Assembly (NCBI GenBank): GCA_030019075.1
Contig: JASEHD010000007.1
Coordinates: 1 to 46,719, forward strand
DNA length: 46,719 nucleotides
Direction of reading: 5' to 3'
Source: Bacteroidota bacterium
GTDB taxonomy: Bacteria > Bacteroidota > Ignavibacteria > UBA10030 > SZUA-254
This document shows positions 32,876 through 42,143 of the stretch, piece after piece; position 1 is the first letter of the stretch; each line of letters begins with the position of its first letter. The position numbers and the translations under genes are program-made. Below the pieces are notes generated by a model. The model did not search any database. It was not told where the DNA came from and worked only from the letters and a program-made list of their open reading frames with translations.

Positions 32876-34726
32876 CTAATATTTCACCACGGCATTGTAG
32901 ATTACACCGCTTTTCGGTTCTAATTCAATATTTATATTTCCGTCGGGAAATTTTACTATATCTCCATTAATAATGTTTACCCATTGATTATTTTTGTGGT
33001 GCGATTTATAATGAAATTCAGTTGAAAAGGGGATATTTGAATTATTGATGCATATTAATATTATATCATTTCCCAATTTCCTTTCATAAGAAATAACATC
33101 AGCTTGATCGTTCTGGTAAACAAAATTAAATGAACCAACTGATAATGCGGGATAAGTTTTCCTGATATCAATAAGTTTCTTGTAATAACTGTATAAATCT
33201 TGGTCGAAAAAAACCTCATCTCTCGGTCGTTGCTTGCCAAACGGATGTGTGGCTTCGGGTTCATACACAATATCTCTCCACACCATCGGCTTGCGTCCGT
33301 CTGGATCGTCTCCACCCCACATTCCTGCTTCATCACCGTAATAAATATGAGGTGCACCGACAGCAGTGAACTGAAATAGTAAAACTAACTTCTGGATTTT
33401 TATTTCATCAGCACTTGGTTTTCTAACATCGTATGATTGATTATCCTTGGCGCTTGCTTGATGGTCGTACCAACGATCGGGATTAACAATTATTGAGGGC
33501 AGCCGATCAGTATCGTGACTATCTAATGTATTTATCTGCACCTGAGTTACATCGGGAGGAAATTGAACGTACAGTTCAGTTACCCTCTTTGCAAATTCTG
33601 AGCTTGATATCTTATTATTTTTTTCCGTGAAATAATTCAAGATTGGAACTGTATGCCGATAATTCATCACCGCATCGAAGACATCTCCATCCTGAATCCA
33701 GTTTGAAGGATCGAATATTTTATTCTTCCCCCAATCTTCCCACCATACTTCTCCAACCAGATATGATTCAGGATTGATTTCGCGTGTCCACTTCCTAAAT
33801 TCTCGCCAGAAATTTATATTAACCATATCAGCAACATCTAATCTCCAACCGTCTATTCCATCAGATGGGTCACCATCGTTATTGGGGTCCATCCATCGTC
33901 TTACAATAGCATGAATATGATTCTTGATTATTAAATCAAAACCATCAGGTCCCTCCTTTAACTCAGGTAACTCTCTCACACCATACCAACCCTCGTAATC
34001 GAATTCATCTTTTTCTGTTTCTGGATCATCCCATTGTTTGATAGTGAACCAATTTTTGAATTCCGACTTTTCTCCATTCTTTTTTACATCCTCAAATGCC
34101 CAAAAAGTCATCCCAACATGATTGAATACTCCATCGATAATAATTTTGATGTTACGTTTATGGCATTCACCTATCAGTTGTAGAAAAAGCGAATCCGACG
34201 TTGTCCATTTCCATGTTGTTGGTTCTGCCGGATTTTCTTTTGACCAAATTTCTTTATCGCGTTCCAGATCAGGTCCAAAGTTATTATCAACATGATGATA
34301 AAAAGTCGCATCATATTTATGGAGCGAAGGCGATTCAAAAATTGGATTGAGGTAAATTGCATTTACTCCGAGCTCGGATAAATAATCGAGTTTATCAATG
34401 ATTCCCTGAATATCACCACCGTACCGCCGCAGTTGAGTATTATAATAAAAATCATTTCCATTTTTTACTTCCCACGGTTGCATTTTATACCAATCGCTGT
34501 TCCATATGGAGATTTGCCACTCACCTATCGGATCGTGGGGCCAGGAACCGAAAAGATCAGCGACTTTTGGGTCATTATTTGTATCGCCATTTCGGAAGCG
34601 TTCAGGGAAGATTTGATACCAAACAGCGGTTTTAGACCATTCGGGGACAGAACTTGAAACTTGAAAAGATGAACAAGCGAGATGTAAAACGATTACAATC
34701 AACTTTGTGTTAGTATGTTGAATCAT
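32876..34726 (-). CDS. GH13 neopullulanase/cyclomaltodextrinase-type enzyme
   Basis: A 616-residue secreted enzyme (signal peptide to about residue 25). GH13 motifs: IIIDGVFNHVG, nucleophile Asp near 294 (DGWRLDVADM), acid/base Glu near 322 (VGEVWWEDW), third acid near 403 (NTLDSHDTDR), and YYGDEAGMWGGDDPD. A C-terminal beta domain follows. It is a longer relative of the GH13 lipoprotein at 20378, with extra loops around 140-170. It probably acts in the periplasm on maltodextrins brought in by the TonB receptor. It diverges from the MalK-like gene across a 130-bp region with inverted repeats. Confidence 0.93.
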   Translation of the reverse strand: MIQHTNTKLIVIVLHLACSSFQVSSSVPEWSKTAVWYQIFPERFRNGDTNNDPKVADLFGSWPHDPIGEWQISIWNSDWYKMQPWEVKNGNDFYYNTQLRRYGGDIQGIIDKLDYLSELGVNAIYLNPIFESPSLHKYDATFYHHVDNNFGPDLERDKEIWSKENPAEPTTWKWTTSDSLFLQLIGECHKRNIKIIIDGVFNHVGMTFWAFEDVKKNGEKSEFKNWFTIKQWDDPETEKDEFDYEGWYGVRELPELKEGPDGFDLIIKNHIHAIVRRWMDPNNDGDPSDGIDGWRLDVADMVNINFWREFRKWTREINPESYLVGEVWWEDWGKNKIFDPSNWIQDGDVFDAVMNYRHTVPILNYFTEKNNKISSSEFAKRVTELYVQFPPDVTQVQINTLDSHDTDRLPSIIVNPDRWYDHQASAKDNQSYDVRKPSADEIKIQKLVLLFQFTAVGAPHIYYGDEAGMWGGDDPDGRKPMVWRDIVYEPEATHPFGKQRPRDEVFFDQDLYSYYKKLIDIRKTYPALSVGSFNFVYQNDQADVISYERKLGNDIILICINNSNIPFSTEFHYKSHHKNNQWVNIINGDIVKFPDGNINIELEPKSGVIYNAVVKY

Positions 34727-34765
34727 AAATGAACCCCTTAAAAAAATGTAATAGAAAAATAGTAC

Positions 34766-34793
34766 ACTTTCTCAAGAAAGTCAAATACTTGAG
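34766..34793. promoter_or_regulatory. Inverted repeats in the divergent GH13/malK promoter region
   Basis: ACTTTCT-CA-AGAAAGT (34766-34781) is a perfect inverted repeat. CTCAAG inside it pairs again with CTTGAG at 34788-34793. It lies midway between two divergent starts (34726 and 34857), where one regulator could control both glucan genes. Confidence 0.4.
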
Positions 34794-34856
34794 TTTCGTG
34801 CTCGGACTCCTTATATTTAGCAGGCATACGATTTTTAACAAAAAGTGAGAATATCT

Positions 34857-35954
34857 ATGGGCAGCGTTCGTTTAGAACATATATTTAAAAAATATGACAG
34901 TAATCTCGTTGTTACCGATGTCAACTTGGATATCAACGATAAAGAGTTCGTAGTTCTGGTTGGTCCTTCCGGCTGCGGGAAATCCACAACGCTTAGAATG
35001 ATCGCTGGACTTGAAGAAATCACGGAAGGGAATATTTTTATCGATGAAAAGATGGTCAATGATGTTCCTCCAAAAGATCGAGACATCGCAATGGTATTTC
35101 AGAATTATGCACTTTATCCTCACATGTCTGTTTACGAAAACCTTGCTTTCGGATTGAAGATGCGGAGATATCCAAAAAATGAAATTCAGGAGCGTGTTCA
35201 TCAGGCAGCCGATATACTCGGAATAAAGGAAATGCTTGATAGAAAACCAAAATCACTTTCCGGCGGACAGCGGCAGCGTGTAGCGCTCGGGCGTGCAATC
35301 GTTCGGAAACCAAAAGTGTTTTTGTTTGACGAACCTCTTAGCAATTTAGACGCAAACCTGCGTGTCCAGATGCGTACAGAAATTTCTAAGCTGCATAAGA
35401 AAATAGAGACAACAATGATCTATGTTACACATGATCAAATCGAAGCGATGTCGATGGGTGACCGAATTGTCGTAATGCACAAAGGTGTTGTACAGCAAGT
35501 TGATACACCGCTTGCAATTTATAATAATCCCTCAAACCAGTTTGTTGCTGGATTTATCGGAAGCCCTACTATGAATTTCTTCGAAGGACGGCTGCTCTCA
35601 AACAACGGACTTACATTCGAATCCAACACAAAACAATTTAGCTTGCCGCTTCATTTGGAAACGTCTAAGCGTCTCTCCGCACATGCAAACACAGAAATTA
35701 CGCTCGGTATACGTCCCGAACACATTAGCGCAAAACATCAGAACGATTTTTGTATGAAAATCCCGGTAGAGGTGCAAGTAACCGAACCAGTTGGCAATGA
35801 AATATTCGTCTATTTCACAATCGGTCAATTAACTGAAACCTATGTATCTCGAATTCCTGCCGACATTCAGCCCCCTGTCAGAAAAACTTTTGATCTTTTC
35901 TTTGACACATCCAAGCTGCATTTTTTTGATAAATCGTCTGGCAATGCAATTTAA
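34857..35954 (+). CDS. Sugar ABC transporter ATP-binding protein, MalK/UgpC/MsmK type
   Basis: A 365-residue ATPase. Walker A GPSGCGKSTT, Q-loop VFQNYALYPHMSV, signature LSGGQRQRVALGRA, Walker B VFLFDEPLSNLD and the H-loop VTHDQIEAM are intact. A C-terminal TOBE/OB regulatory domain (GIRPEHI...) is typical of the MalK branch. ATG 34857 (MGSVRLEHIFKKY) fits the family start; an in-frame GTG at 34845 adds four residues. It should energise the MalF/MalG-like permeases encoded 20 kb away. The GH31 gene follows after 36 bp. Confidence 0.94.
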   Translation: MGSVRLEHIFKKYDSNLVVTDVNLDINDKEFVVLVGPSGCGKSTTLRMIAGLEEITEGNIFIDEKMVNDVPPKDRDIAMVFQNYALYPHMSVYENLAFGLKMRRYPKNEIQERVHQAADILGIKEMLDRKPKSLSGGQRQRVALGRAIVRKPKVFLFDEPLSNLDANLRVQMRTEISKLHKKIETTMIYVTHDQIEAMSMGDRIVVMHKGVVQQVDTPLAIYNNPSNQFVAGFIGSPTMNFFEGRLLSNNGLTFESNTKQFSLPLHLETSKRLSAHANTEITLGIRPEHISAKHQNDFCMKIPVEVQVTEPVGNEIFVYFTIGQLTETYVSRIPADIQPPVRKTFDLFFDTSKLHFFDKSSGNAI

Positions 35955-35990
35955 TAAATATTACCTCTTCCGCACGATGGAGTTTATTCT

Positions 35991-38456
35991 ATGAAATTAT
36001 TCATCTTTCATTCTTCCCCCTTCCTCCGTCAACTACCAACATTCTTCCTCACTGCAATACTTTTTATGTTCCCTTTGCAAGCTTGCAGTCAGTGGATTTC
36101 GATTGGCACCGTTGTTAATTTTGAAAAACAGGATAACGGTGTAGTCCTTTCAGTACCTCCTGCAAAAGTACAGATCAAGATTCTTTCGCCTGATGTAATA
36201 AGAATTCGGATGACGAAAGATGGATATTTTCTCCCTGACAAATCATGGGCTGTTGTTACTGATAAGTTAGGCGAACAATCTTTCGAGCTTAAAGAAACCA
36301 CCGATAAAATATTCCTCACCACATCCAAACTGACAGTCAGAATACAGAAATCTCCTTGTCGAATTAGTTTTCTTGATAAGCATGGCAACATCATCAACCA
36401 AGATGAACCAACGAAGGGAATTTGTTGGTCAGGTAACGAAATCGCTGTCTGGAAATCTATGCCTAAGGATGAATATTATTTTGGTTTCGGTGAGAAAGCT
36501 GGCGCTCTCAACAAAAAGGGTAAGTCGCTGTCGATGTGGAACTCCGATATCCCCGCTTACAAAGCCTACACCGACCCCCTTTACCAAACAATTCCTTTTT
36601 TCTATGGTATAAGGAATGGAAAAACTTATGGTATCTTTTTGGATAATACATATTATTCGTTCTCCAACATGGGAAAAGAAAATCCCGATCAGTATTCATT
36701 CGGTGCAAACGACGGAGAATTGAATTACTATTTCATAAATGGACCGAAGCCCAAGGATGTTTTAGATAATTTTTCAAAACTCATTGGAACAACACCTCTG
36801 CCGCCTAAGTGGGCAATTGGTTATCAGCAATGCCGATGGAGTTACTATCCGGAATCCAAGGTACGGGAAATAGCCACCACATTTCGCTCAAAGAATATTC
36901 CATGCGATGTTATTTACCTCGACATCCATTACATGGATGGATACAAATGCTTCACATGGGATAAAGAGCGATTTCCCGATCCGAAGAAAATGGTAAGTGA
37001 TCTCGCGAATGATGGTTTCAAGATTGTAACTATCATCGATCCGGGAATAAAAAATGAGCCGGGTTATTGGGTGTATGATGAAGGAGTAAAAGGCAATCAC
37101 TTCGTCAAACACGCCGATGGAAACTATTTTGTTGGAAAAGTATGGCCCGGCGATTGTGTGTTTCCCGATTATACACGAAAAGAAACCCGCGATTGGTGGG
37201 GATCACTTCATCAAGAAATCGTTGACGTTGGGATACGAGGATTCTGGGTAGACATGAACGAGCCATCGGTTTTCGATACACCGAACAAAACATTTCCGCT
37301 GGATGTACTTCACGATGATGATGGAATGAAAACCGATCACCGTAAGAACCACAATATCTATGGAATGCAGATGGCGCGCGCTACTCATGAAGGAGCATTA
37401 ACACTGCAACAAAATGAGAGACCTTTTGTTCTAACACGCGCGAATTACGCCGGTGGAAATCGTTATGCAGCAGCATGGACGGGAGATAACGTCAGTTCTT
37501 GGGAACACCTCGAAATGGCTGTACCAATGTGTTTGAATTTGAGCATCTCCGGTCAACCATTTGTCGGCGCTGATATTGGGGGATTTGTTGGAAATCCGAG
37601 CGGTGAGCTTTATGCGCGCTGGCTGCAACTGGGGATCTTCACACCTCTTATGCGAACACATACCGAGATAAACAGTAAAGACCAAGAACCATGGTCGTAT
37701 GGAACAGAATACGAAGCTATCAATAAAAAATCCATCGAGCTGCGATATAAGCTTCTCCCTTACATCTACACACAATTTTACAAAGCTTCGAAAGATGGAA
37801 CACCAATCATGCGACCTATCTTCTTTGATTATCCTGAAGATACTGAAACGTACTGGAATGACAAAGAATTTTTTTTCGGTGAGACATTTCTCGTCGTACC
37901 CGTTTTAAAGGAAGGTCAGACAATGCGAGACGTCCGACTGCCCGCGGGTGAATGGTATAATTTTTGGAGCGGCGAAAAATTTGTAGGACCAAAATATCTT
38001 CGCTTTGAAACACCAATTGAACGAATTCTGCTATTTGTAAAAGCCGGCTCGATCATTCCTTCTCAGCAACTTGTGCAATATACCGATGAAGCACCGATCG
38101 ATCCGATGGAGCTTGATATTTATCCCGCAAAAGAAGATTCAACTATCCTGTATGAGGATGATGGTTTATCTTTCGATTACCAGAAAGGTGGTTACTGTCT
38201 TCGTTCAATCAAAGTGAAAAATAATAATCAGAGTTATGTTATTCAAATATCGAAACCAGAAGGAAATTATAGACCTTCAAATCGGACAATGATAATTAAG
38301 TTTAATGATAGCCCGAGAAAACCTTTCGACATAATTTTAGGGGATGAAAGAATAAATGATGATATTGGCAGATGGAGTTACGATGAAGAAAAGAAAATTA
38401 TTCGGCTGATATTTACAGATAACTTCGAAGAACAAATGATAAAAATATTATTCTAA
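35991..38456 (+). CDS. GH31 alpha-glucosidase (lipoprotein)
   Basis: An 821-residue enzyme with a lipoprotein-like signal (FMFPLQAC). The N-terminal GH31 beta domain (about 30-270) is followed by the barrel with PPKWAIGYQQCRWSYYPE, DVIYLDIHYMDGYKCFTWD, the catalytic nucleophile Asp near 422 in FWVDMNEPSVF, acid/base Asp near 499 in WTGDNVSSW, and GADIGGFVG. The family releases glucose from non-reducing ends of maltodextrins. Co-oriented with and 36 bp after the MalK-like gene, it completes glucan breakdown. Its terminator is probably the hairpin at 38527-38559. Confidence 0.94.
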   Translation: MKLFIFHSSPFLRQLPTFFLTAILFMFPLQACSQWISIGTVVNFEKQDNGVVLSVPPAKVQIKILSPDVIRIRMTKDGYFLPDKSWAVVTDKLGEQSFELKETTDKIFLTTSKLTVRIQKSPCRISFLDKHGNIINQDEPTKGICWSGNEIAVWKSMPKDEYYFGFGEKAGALNKKGKSLSMWNSDIPAYKAYTDPLYQTIPFFYGIRNGKTYGIFLDNTYYSFSNMGKENPDQYSFGANDGELNYYFINGPKPKDVLDNFSKLIGTTPLPPKWAIGYQQCRWSYYPESKVREIATTFRSKNIPCDVIYLDIHYMDGYKCFTWDKERFPDPKKMVSDLANDGFKIVTIIDPGIKNEPGYWVYDEGVKGNHFVKHADGNYFVGKVWPGDCVFPDYTRKETRDWWGSLHQEIVDVGIRGFWVDMNEPSVFDTPNKTFPLDVLHDDDGMKTDHRKNHNIYGMQMARATHEGALTLQQNERPFVLTRANYAGGNRYAAAWTGDNVSSWEHLEMAVPMCLNLSISGQPFVGADIGGFVGNPSGELYARWLQLGIFTPLMRTHTEINSKDQEPWSYGTEYEAINKKSIELRYKLLPYIYTQFYKASKDGTPIMRPIFFDYPEDTETYWNDKEFFFGETFLVVPVLKEGQTMRDVRLPAGEWYNFWSGEKFVGPKYLRFETPIERILLFVKAGSIIPSQQLVQYTDEAPIDPMELDIYPAKEDSTILYEDDGLSFDYQKGGYCLRSIKVKNNNQSYVIQISKPEGNYRPSNRTMIIKFNDSPRKPFDIILGDERINDDIGRWSYDEEKKIIRLIFTDNFEEQMIKILF

Positions 38457-38526
38457 CCGACCTTAAGCAAAAATGAAGAATTGCCGCGACATTTGGCGAA
38501 GGCATTGAGCTTGAAAGTGAAAAGAT

Positions 38527-38559
38527 AAGTGGACACCATCTTAAAGATGGCGTCCACTT
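38527..38559. terminator. Strong hairpin between converging genes
   Basis: AAGTGGAC-A-CCATCTT and AAGATGG-C-GTCCACTT form a 15-bp stem with one mismatch and a very short loop. It sits between the GH31 (plus) and protease (minus) stops and can act on either strand. T-tracts are poor. Confidence 0.65.
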
Positions 38560-38595
38560 GGCTGAAACCTTACCTATAGATAGGGCTATTTGATA

Positions 38596-41500
38596 CTATT
38601 GCATAAGAACCATCTTCTTAACCTCTGTATATGCTGAGCCAGTCGAAGCACCTGCTGTTAACTTATAGAAAAATATTCCACTCCCCATCCCACTTGCATC
38701 CCATTCCACCGACTTGAATCCCGCATCTTGAATCTCGTTCACAAGAGTTGCAACTTCACGTCCGAGGATATCGTAAATCTTCAACGTTACCTGTGCATCC
38801 ACAGGTAGAGAATATTCGATTCTTGTAACCGGATTAAACGGATTTGGATAATTTTGGAATAGATGATAATCTTTCGGTAGCTCGACTACAATTGCCTGCT
38901 CGGGTGATAAGGTATCACCTATCGATATCGAAGAACTCCTGAGTAAAATCCCAAGTTCCAATGACGATGCTAACATTTCCATAGCTGCCGCACTAATAGT
39001 TTGACCACGTGTACCCATGGCTGTATATATCGAGCGGGCGTTTGCAGTATCACCTATTGCTATATAGGCATTCACTTTTTGAACGTTACAATACATCCAC
39101 ATCTCATCACCCGGATTAAGTGAAAGAATTGCATTTGCAATATTCACTGCTGAATTGTATTCCTGCAAATCCATCTTTGCCTGAATCCGATATGCAGCAG
39201 CAAGCGAGCGCATACGTGTTGATGGTGATCTCGTTTGCAGCATAGATAAATATGTTTGCCATGTTGTGGTTAATGAATCTGGTAATATCTCGTTAGGTTG
39301 TATCTTTGTTGATAAAAGATGAAGTTCATTTAGTGAAGCATTTGGGTTTTCCTTTATTTGTTTGATGAGATGGCGAACATACCAAATATCTCTGTCGGGT
39401 GGAGGATTAAAGCTAATTCCATCTAAGTCGGATTCCTCTGGTGGTTTAGATGCAAGCGGAGAATATTTTTGCATAGAACAGAAATAAAGAGAGCGATCAA
39501 CACTACCAATAAAGCCATTAGGACCAGGCGGGCAGCTTCCCCAATAATTTAGCTGTGCCTTCACCGTTGAAGCGGTTTGATTGTTTACTAACCTTCCGCT
39601 GAATGTAAATGAGTTATAGATGTTGTTGTAGCCAGCGTTGTCGCGGGTGCAATAAATGGGCCAGCACTCTGAAGTGTTAACACTTTGTATTTCAATTGGG
39701 CAATCCCATCCGCAGATATATCTTACCCGCTCTCCTAAATAAGCTGTTCCATTGTTAATAAGACGGATCTCTCCACGAAAATTTGTAAATTCAGGATGTG
39801 CGTTATTATTAAGCGTATCACGACCCGATGATGAGCCATCGTAACTTAGTGTTATCCAACTTGAACTTCCATCCACCAATATACCAGGGCCTGAATTGTT
39901 TTGTATGCGTGAATAGCCAAGATATACTTTCGAGTTCAATGAATATATCCCACCGTAACACTGTGTGTTATTCTCGACTCGTGTTTTGTACAAGTTTATG
40001 CGAGAATTATTAAGACCAATACCCACTGGATTATTTCTTATTGTGCTGAAGTGAACTATTGTTCTTAGACCGCTTGTCCCGGTATTCAGGCAGTAAATGC
40101 CATAGTTCTCACACTGCTCGATGGTTGAGTTTTTGATGAAATGTGTATTTGTGTTAATCGCACCGATACCCCATTTTGCATATTTAATTGTGCAGTATTC
40201 TAATGTATCAGGTCCGCCGTATAGAAAGATAGATTCCCAATCGCCTGGCGATGGTGTTGCATTTGAGGAAGTAAATGTAATGGGTTGAGATGATGTACCT
40301 TTAGCAATTAACTTACCGAAGATACTAAGAAGGCTGGAAGTAGATTTAATAGTTGTTCCGCTAAGGATACTTAATGTTGCTCCATTTGGAATATTCGTAT
40401 TTTGATTAAATACAACTATTGATCCAGCACCACCAATAGAAACAGCCCCCGATATACTAAGACTACCATTAAGGGTTAATGTAAATCCAGAGGCAATATT
40501 CAATGTTGTGCCTGGGAGGATAGTTAGTGTTGTTCCACTCGTGGTTGTGATGTTCTCGTTGAATGTTATGGTTTGACCCGCACCGCCAAGTGTTGTGCTG
40601 TAGTTTTCGATGGTGTATTTTAGAGCTTTGTAACAATTTATCATTCCTGATCCATAAGCTGTTGGATTAGTTTCCCATCCACTAAAGAGGGTTGCATTGC
40701 TTTTAATAGTACCCATTACCTGAGCATTTGTAATACTTGGTCCAATGCTCATTATCAAGGCTGCAAGACCTGCCACTTGTGGAGTGGAAAATGATGTCAT
40801 TCCTACCGGTGTATAATAGCCCCATGTTGGATCTTTTAAAGGAGCAGTTGTCCAAAGATTATCTCCAGGTGCTGTTACATCGATGAATGTTCCGCGATTT
40901 TGGTCAGGCCTCACGTAAACGGTATCACCATTATTTACGTACAGCAATGCACCACATGCAACAACAAAACTGTCGTAAGCGGCTGGATAAATGATATCAC
41001 CAGATATTCCTTCATTCCCCATCGATGATACAATAAGAGATCCAAGATTGAATGCATTTCGTACAGCATTACGAAGATAGATCGGATCTTCATTGTGTGG
41101 ATGATAATGCCAACTACAATTGATAACTTTCGCACCATTGAGGGCTGCATCGTATATGTCGCTGGCGCGTTCTGCGACAGTATATCCTATGCGAGGCATT
41201 ATCAAGCCATTCCAAGCAACACCAGCAACTCCTTTATTATTATTTGTAACAGCGGCTGCAACACCTGCCACATACGTACCATGTCTTCCACTTGGTGTAG
41301 TTGTGTCATATCCAATCTCAGAACCAGCACCGAACCAAATATGAGCATTTAAATCCTCATGGTCATGCCTTACACCGGCATCTATTATTGCAATTTTAAT
41401 ATTATCTCCTTTTGACAAATCCCATGCTGAAACAGCTTTGATGTCAAATTTTGAGTTTACAGTATTTTTTAAATGCCATTGCTTATAAAATAGAGGATCG

Positions 41501-41949
41501 TTCGGTTCACCATCCATTATTGGATAACTATCTTTATGTATATTGACAATATCTGGCAAACGCGCAAATAAAGACAATGCAGAATCTACAGGTATGCTTG
41601 TTGGGAATTAAATGAAAAAGTACCGCGATAAATCTGTAATTTGTACAAGCTTTCCAGTAATTGGAGATACTATCTCAGTTTGCCCTTCAACTGCAGCAGG
41701 GAAGATTTTTTCCACTTCTGTTGCGCCAACAGCTTGACACACAGAAAAAACATTTTGTGAGAGAATAACAGATCGGTTTATCGTTGATTTAAGTAACCCA
41801 GATGGTAATGAAACAACGCCCGGTTTGAACTCAACAACAATTCTTCCCGGCACTGTCCGATCCTGTGCTTTAATCGTTGTTATCGAAAATTGAAGCAACA
41901 AGATAGAAAGCAGTATTATGCTTTCGACGATATGTATATGCTTATTCAT
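38596..41949 (-). pseudogene. Subtilisin-family (S8) T9SS protease interrupted by one in-frame stop
   Basis: One reading frame runs from ATG 41947-41949 (preceded by AGAAGGAAT) to 38596, broken only by TAA at 41608-41610. Before the stop lie a signal peptide and propeptide (PGRIVVEFKPGVV). After it come ten codons in the same frame (FPTSIPVDSA), then the S8 domain: Asp near 188 (AIIDAGVRHDHEDL), His near 222 (GRHGTYVAG), Ser near 387 (GMTSFSTPQVAG). A parallel beta-helix region (about 450-760), TPR-like helices (about 870-980) and a T9SS domain ending KKMVLMQ follow. The context I-stop-F suggests GAA changed to TAA. An internal TTG at 41575-41577 could only start a form without signal. Either a recent pseudogene, read-through, or a sequence error. 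Confidence 0.85.
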
Positions 41950-42014
41950 GATTTTATTCCTTCTATTAAAAAGTTATTGAATTAGTGAATTTAAAATTGT
42001 ATTTTAATAAAAAT

Positions 42015-42096
42015 GGAAAGCCCTCACGGGAACAAAAATTCCAAAGAGGATACTCGTGGCTCGAGATTACTCAGGAAAATCCTTTCGGGGCTTTCC
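42015..42096 (-). ncRNA. Candidate structured RNA element between T9SS genes
   Basis: On the minus strand GGAAAGCCC pairs with GGGCTTTCC over 82 nt, followed by ATTTTTATT. Inside, CCGAAAGGAT can pair with ATCCTCTTTGG (bulged), capped by CTCG-AGCCA-CGAG, and GGAA-TTTTTG-TTCC forms a second arm. It lies 48 bp after the stop at 42144 and 66 bp before the protease start. It may be a branched terminator or a leader regulating the protease. I recognise no known riboswitch. Confidence 0.4.
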
Positions 42097-42143
42097 GCTT
42101 ATTTTATCTTTTAGGTGGTGATCTATTCCTTTTCATTCATATC

